Assembly: GCA_036389695.1 (NCBI GenBank)
Contig: DASVWG010000426.1
Span: 1 to 8,472 of the forward strand
Direction of reading: 5' to 3'
Source: JALZHR01 sp036389695
GTDB lineage: Bacteria > Acidobacteriota > Blastocatellia > Pyrinomonadales > Pyrinomonadaceae
DNA: 8,472 nucleotides
The notes below the pieces were generated by a model, which worked only from the letters and a program-made list of their open reading frames with translations, had not been told where the DNA came from and did no database searches. Positions 6,177 through 8,472 of this stretch are shown one piece after another. Both the position numbers and the translations under genes were made by a program. How positions within the stretch are numbered: the stretch's first letter is position 1; each line of letters begins with the position of its first letter.

Positions 6177-6737
6177 ATGAAAGGCAATGCGAATTTTTCT
6201 TTGACGGCGGCTTTGGTTATGATTGCCTTGCTGCTGGCGGCTTGCGCTTCTTCAAACAGCCAAGCCGTTAATAATGCCGTCAATAATCAAACCAACGCTG
6301 CGCAAAATATGAATGAATCAATCGCCCGAAACGTCGAGGTCAAAACCGATATCGAAGGTCTGGAAAAGCAAATCAATTTGCCCGTTCGTCCGGCGGAAGC
6401 TAAATGGACGGCGGAAGTTTTCGATAATTCAAAAGGTGCGGTTCCCGGTCCGACCGATTATCGCCTGACCGCTCTGCTCAAATACGACGACAAGAGCGCG
6501 GCGCAATTAGTGCAAAAGCTTCAAACGGAAATAGTCGATACATCGCTCGGCAACGCGGACGTGAAATCGTGGTTTCCCGAAGAGGTCAAAAAAGAAGCGA
6601 AAACCGTTGACGGCAGAACATATCTCGAAGGCGCAAAATATTCGCCCGCCGCTTTTCTGAATTCAAAATATCGCAACGGAAATTTGATTCGCGTCGGGAA
6701 CACAAACTATTTTGTGCTGAATCTTTTTTCATTTTAA
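6177..6737 (+). CDS. Small hypothetical lipoprotein
   Basis: This 186-residue protein has a short basic start (MKGNANF), a hydrophobic segment at about 8-22 and a lipobox ending LLAAC. Cleavage before Cys23 and lipidation there would anchor it in the membrane, facing the periplasm in a diderm. Residues 24-50 form an Asn/Ser/Gln-rich linker, which is common in lipoproteins. The mature domain (about 55-186) is polar with mixed strand and helix character and ends in the hydrophobic NTNYFVLNLFSF. I recognise no family motif. It follows the 350-residue hypothetical gene by 33 nt on the same strand. No clear terminator is visible between its stop and the tRNA promoter, nor a good Shine-Dalgarno before its ATG. 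A role linked to the upstream protein, such as an anchor or immunity-like partner, is only a hypothesis from adjacency. Confidence 0.85.
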   Translation: MKGNANFSLTAALVMIALLLAACASSNSQAVNNAVNNQTNAAQNMNESIARNVEVKTDIEGLEKQINLPVRPAEAKWTAEVFDNSKGAVPGPTDYRLTALLKYDDKSAAQLVQKLQTEIVDTSLGNADVKSWFPEEVKKEAKTVDGRTYLEGAKYSPAAFLNSKYRNGNLIRVGNTNYFVLNLFSF

Positions 6738-6800
6738 ATGTCCAACAGCAAAGCGAAAAGAGTAATTTAATTTAAGCCACTGCTATTTCTCCCACGCGAC

Positions 6801-6829
6801 TTGACAAGATAAAGCAAAATCCATAATCT
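6801..6829 (+). promoter_or_regulatory. Sigma70-type promoter of the split tRNA gene
   Basis: A perfect TTGACA -35 box lies at 6801-6806. The -10 is either CATAAT at 6822-6827 (15-bp spacing, five of six consensus bases) or TAATCT at 6824-6829 (17-bp spacing). Transcription would begin near 6834-6838, some 16-20 bases before the tRNA, so a short 5' leader would be removed by RNase P. A small hairpin (TCGTC TCCG GACGA, 6836-6849) fills that leader. Confidence 0.7.
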
Positions 6830-6909
6830 AAAAATTCGTCTCCGGACGAGTTTTCCGCAGTAGCTCAATGGCAGAGCATTCGGCTGTAAGCTAGGCAAGG
6901 TCTTTTACA

Positions 6910-7272
6910 ATGGCAGAGAAACGCACGTATCAACAGCGCAGAGAGTATATAATCAAAGCGGTTCAGCGCCGCCGCGAAAAAGTACGACAAATGGCTGTTG
7001 AATACAAAGGCGGTAGCTGCGAAGTTTGCGGCTACAATCGTTGTATCGAAGCACTTGAGTTTCATCACGTTGACCCGACAAAAAAAGATTTCGGCATCTC
7101 CAGCAAAGGTTATGCGCGAAGTTGGGAAAAGGTGAAGGCAGAAATCGAAAAATGTGTTTTGTTATGTGCCAATTGTCATCGTGAATATCACGCCGGAAAG
7201 TTGCAGCTTTCACAGGTGACTGTGATTGAAAAATCGGATGAATTCAGGGAAGCCTTCGCTAAAGAAATTTAG
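6910..7272 (+). CDS. Intron-encoded HNH homing endonuclease
   Basis: This 120-residue protein has a strongly basic helical N-terminus (1-30, rich in Arg, Lys and Gln) suited to DNA contact. The HNH domain follows: CEVC (Cys37, Cys40), then EFHHVDP with His52/His53, then LLCANCHREYH with Cys86, Cys89, Asn88, His90 and His94. The two CxxC pairs probably bind structural zinc, and the His/Asn/His residues form the metal-dependent nuclease site. Enzymes of this kind cut intronless alleles so that repair copies the intron in. By position its target should be the uninterrupted tRNA-Asn anticodon region. The ATG is 22 nt inside the intron with a weak AAGG (6897-6900) nine bases upstream. The frame is intact with every zinc and catalytic residue present, so the gene is probably active. 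Its last 12 codons overlap ribozyme helices P3 to P5. Confidence 0.93.
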   Translation: MAEKRTYQQRREYIIKAVQRRREKVRQMAVEYKGGSCEVCGYNRCIEALEFHHVDPTKKDFGISSKGYARSWEKVKAEIEKCVLLCANCHREYHAGKLQLSQVTVIEKSDEFREAFAKEI

Positions 7273-7443
7273 AATGGTAATCCTGAGCGAAGCCTGCTGA
7301 ATGGTTTGAAAGTAAGCAGGAACGTGCAGAGACTAGGAGTTGAGGAAACCAAACCAATAAAACTCCCGCGAGCGTCCGACAACTTTTTGAAAAGAAAAGT
7401 TGATGAGATAGTCCACCCTCAAACGAAAGTTTGAGATAAAGTG
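7234..7443 (+). ncRNA. Catalytic core of the group I intron (P3-P9)
   Basis: Nearly all of the ribozyme lies 3' of the ORF start of P3. P7, which holds the guanosine-binding site, is GACTA/TAGTC. J8/7 is ATGAGA (7403-7408). Between P7 5' strand and P3 3' strand an extra hairpin GGAGTT (7336-7341) with AACTCC (7361-7366) is inserted, resembling the P7.1 extension of subgroup IA introns. The AATCCTGAG and GTGCAGAGACT blocks recall the subgroup IC3 introns of tRNA genes. Subgroup is therefore left open. P5 and P9 both end in GAAA tetraloops, which commonly dock into receptors. Confidence 0.88.
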
Positions 7444-7496
7444 TAACCGAAGGGTTGTAAGTTCGAGTCTTACCTGCGGAGTTAAATTTTAAAGAG

Positions 7497-7526
7497 AAAA
7501 GCCTGACTATTGCAGTCAGGCTTTTT
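7497..7526. terminator. Intrinsic terminator, probably bidirectional
   Basis: GCCTGACT (7501-7508) pairs perfectly with AGTCAGGC (7514-7521) around a 5-nt loop. Four A residues precede the stem and five T residues follow it, so the A/T arms extend it. It lies 16 bases after the tRNA-Asn and 24 bases beyond the end of the convergent permease gene, and can stop transcription from both sides. Confidence 0.93.
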
Positions 7527-7549
7527 ATTGCTTCCTATGAATCTACTGG

Positions 7550-8446
7550 TTAGCGATTAAAAGACTTATTTGTCGTATCCAGTGCGTCGCGGATGCCGTC
7601 GGCGAAGAGAAACCATGCCAGCATGGTCAGTGCGAGGATGATGGCGGGGAAGACGGTCAGATGCCACGCGGTGCGGATGAATGCCTGATACATTCCAATC
7701 ATTTGTCCCCATGAGGCTTGCGGCGCGGGGATGCCCAAACCTAAAAAGCTCAAGCCCGCTTCGGCAAACATCGCGGCGGGAATGCCGAGCGCCATCGAGA
7801 CGATAATCGGCGTCATGACGTTTCGCAGGATGTGCTTTCGGATAATATAAAAAGTGCCGCCGCCCATCGCGCGCGAGGCGCGGATGAAATCGGTTTTCTT
7901 GAGCGAGAGAACCTGTCCGCGCACCAGGCGCGCGATGCCTATCCAGCCGGTCAAAGTCATTGCCAGAATCAAATTCCAGAAGCCTGCGCCGAGCGCGACC
8001 ATCAGCAGGATGTAGAAAAGAATCGTCGGCAGCGATGAAAGCACGTCAATTACGCGCATCACGATATAATCGAGCCAGCCGCCTTTCAAACCGGCGAGCG
8101 CGCCGATGGGAACGCCTACAGCCGCGATTGCCAATTGGCTGAGAACGCCGACGCTGATGGAAACGCGCGCGCCGTAAAGGAGACGCGAAAAAACGTCGCG
8201 TCCCAAATCGTCAGTGCCGAGCCAGTGCAGGCGCGAAGGCGTTTCCCACGTTGCCAGAAAATCGCCTTTATACGGATTATACGGCGCGATAAAGGGCGCG
8301 GCGACCGCGACGATTATTTGAAAAATAATAAAACAGAAGGCGACGACGGCGAGCTTATTGCGGGCAAAACGACGCCAGAAAAGCAGCAAGCTGTTTGCGC
8401 GTCGTTTGATGGCGATTTTATTTACGGTTGCTGCGTTTGTTGCCAT
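7550..8446 (-). CDS. ABC transporter permease, DppC/OppC family
   Basis: This is a 298-residue inner-membrane subunit of a binding-protein-dependent importer for oligopeptides, dipeptides or nickel. An OppC N-terminal segment (RRFARNKLAVVAFCFIIF, about 25-42) contains the first membrane helix. A periplasmic loop with HWLGTDDLGRDVFSRLLYGAR (74-94) follows, a highly conserved signature of this family. The BPD_transp_1 domain has five more helices near 96-120, 128-152, 156-175, 212-237 and 262-283. The EAA-type coupling loop RASRAMGGGTFYIIRKHILR (189-208), with Gly195 and His205, should contact the ATPase. Length is normal. The ATG at 8446 has no evident Shine-Dalgarno, only an A-rich stretch. 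The partner permease (DppB type), ATPases and binding protein normally adjoin it and would lie beyond the right edge, upstream on this strand. Substrate cannot be decided from this subunit. Confidence 0.92.
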   Translation of the reverse strand: MATNAATVNKIAIKRRANSLLLFWRRFARNKLAVVAFCFIIFQIIVAVAAPFIAPYNPYKGDFLATWETPSRLHWLGTDDLGRDVFSRLLYGARVSISVGVLSQLAIAAVGVPIGALAGLKGGWLDYIVMRVIDVLSSLPTILFYILLMVALGAGFWNLILAMTLTGWIGIARLVRGQVLSLKKTDFIRASRAMGGGTFYIIRKHILRNVMTPIIVSMALGIPAAMFAEAGLSFLGLGIPAPQASWGQMIGMYQAFIRTAWHLTVFPAIILALTMLAWFLFADGIRDALDTTNKSFNR

Positions 8447-8472
8447 TTTAAGACAAATTATGAGTTTTGAGT

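Larger units (their letters stand above)
6888..7443 (+). mobile_element. Group I intron with internal HNH endonuclease gene
   Basis: This 556-nt insert lies in the anticodon loop. The last exon base is U and the last intron base is G (7443), as group I splicing requires. Core helices are in order: P3 TCGGATG (7234-7240) with CGTCCGA (7373-7379); P4 TTCAGG (7243-7248) with CCTGAG (7282-7287); P5 closed by CTAAA-GAAA-TTTAG (7259-7272); P6a CCTGCT (7293-7298) with AGCAGG (7315-7320); P7 GACTA (7331-7335) with TAGTC (7409-7413); P8 CAACTTTT (7380-7387) with AAAAGTTG (7395-7402); P9 CTCAAAC-GAAA-GTTTGAG (7418-7435). GTGCAGAGACTA and GATAGTCC match the classical R and S consensus elements. About 193 nt lie outside the ORF, close to minimal tRNA introns. 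P1 and P2 near the 5' end are not resolved. Confidence 0.93.
6854..7481 (+). tRNA. tRNA-Asn(GUU), split by a group I intron
   Basis: Exons are 6854-6887 and 7444-7481, giving a 72-nt class I tRNA when joined. Acceptor stem: TCCGCAG pairs perfectly with CTGCGGA (7474-7480). D stem: GCTC/GAGC (6863-6866/6874-6877). Anticodon stem: TTCGG (6879-6883) with CCGAA (7447-7451). T arm: GTAAG/CTTAC around TTCGAGT. The joined anticodon loop is CTGTTAA, with U33, anticodon GUU and A37, and the discriminator base is G73, as in bacterial tRNA-Asn. The U1-A72 pair also agrees. No CCA is encoded (the gene ends G then TTA), so a CCA-adding enzyme is needed. The insert lies between positions 35 and 36. Read without splicing, the 5' exon seems to carry GUA (Tyr), but a 5-nt variable region excludes bacterial tRNA-Tyr. 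The tRNA is functional only if the insert is removed precisely. Confidence 0.93.

Noticed and set aside
6854..6926. tRNA-Tyr with anticodon GTA read straight from the 5' half
   Set aside because: The continuous sequence after CTGTAAG cannot form the 3' half of the anticodon stem. The true 3' half is at 7444-7481. Bacterial tRNA-Tyr has a long variable arm, while this tRNA has five variable bases and G73, fitting Asn once spliced.
6953..7213. 86-codon - strand open frame across the HNH gene
   Set aside because: It is antisense to the intact HNH frame, which has complete zinc and catalytic motifs. The reverse frame shows no recognisable domain.
6854..7481. Genomic island integrated at a tRNA gene
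   Set aside because: The insert splits the anticodon loop and has ribozyme structure. There is no integrase and no duplicated tRNA 3' end, so it is an intron and not an attachment-site insertion.

Overview
The window is bacterial chromosomal DNA of moderate GC. Genes are compact and fairly GC-rich, and spacers are A+T-rich. guaA, mug, a DppC/OppC-type permease and an Asn tRNA are ordinary chromosomal genes. No phage structural genes, integrase or transposase are visible. Codon and protein style remind me of Acidobacteriota (Blastocatellia-like), but that is an impression and not a placement.

Layout. Positions 42-128 hold a long near-perfect hairpin built of heptamers. Four tightly spaced + strand genes follow (144-2794): a Mug-type mismatch uracil/thymine-DNA glycosylase, an alpha/beta hydrolase, a GNAT acetyltransferase and an APH(3')-type aminoglycoside phosphotransferase homologue. 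They look like one transcription unit. The 580-base spacer 2795-3374 has no gene but contains a striking array of degenerate 21-bp units (about 2981-3267). The array reverses orientation once and ends in a hairpin plus T tract. guaA (GMP synthase) runs on the - strand (3375-4919), with a 17-bp dyad just upstream of its start. Diverging from it are a 350-residue protein that I do not recognise (5091-6143, strong Shine-Dalgarno) and a small lipoprotein (6177-6737).

The most interesting locus is 6801-7526. A sigma70-like promoter precedes a tRNA gene that is split in its anticodon loop by 556 bases. Joining 6854-6887 to 7444-7481 gives a complete 72-nt cloverleaf with anticodon GUU (Asn). The insert has the P3, P4, P5, P6, P7, P8 and P9 helices of a group I intron in the correct order, a U before the 5' splice site and a terminal G. 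It encodes a 120-residue HNH endonuclease. The last codons of that gene form the 5' strands of ribozyme helices P3 and P4 and the P5 hairpin, and the stop codon lies inside P5. A strong hairpin terminator follows the tRNA and also faces the end of the - strand permease gene (7550-8446), whose partner genes lie outside the window.

Together the window shows housekeeping metabolism (GMP synthesis, base-excision repair, peptide/nickel-type uptake, Asn tRNA), a small pair of potential drug-modifying enzymes, and a self-splicing, probably mobile intron placed in an essential tRNA.
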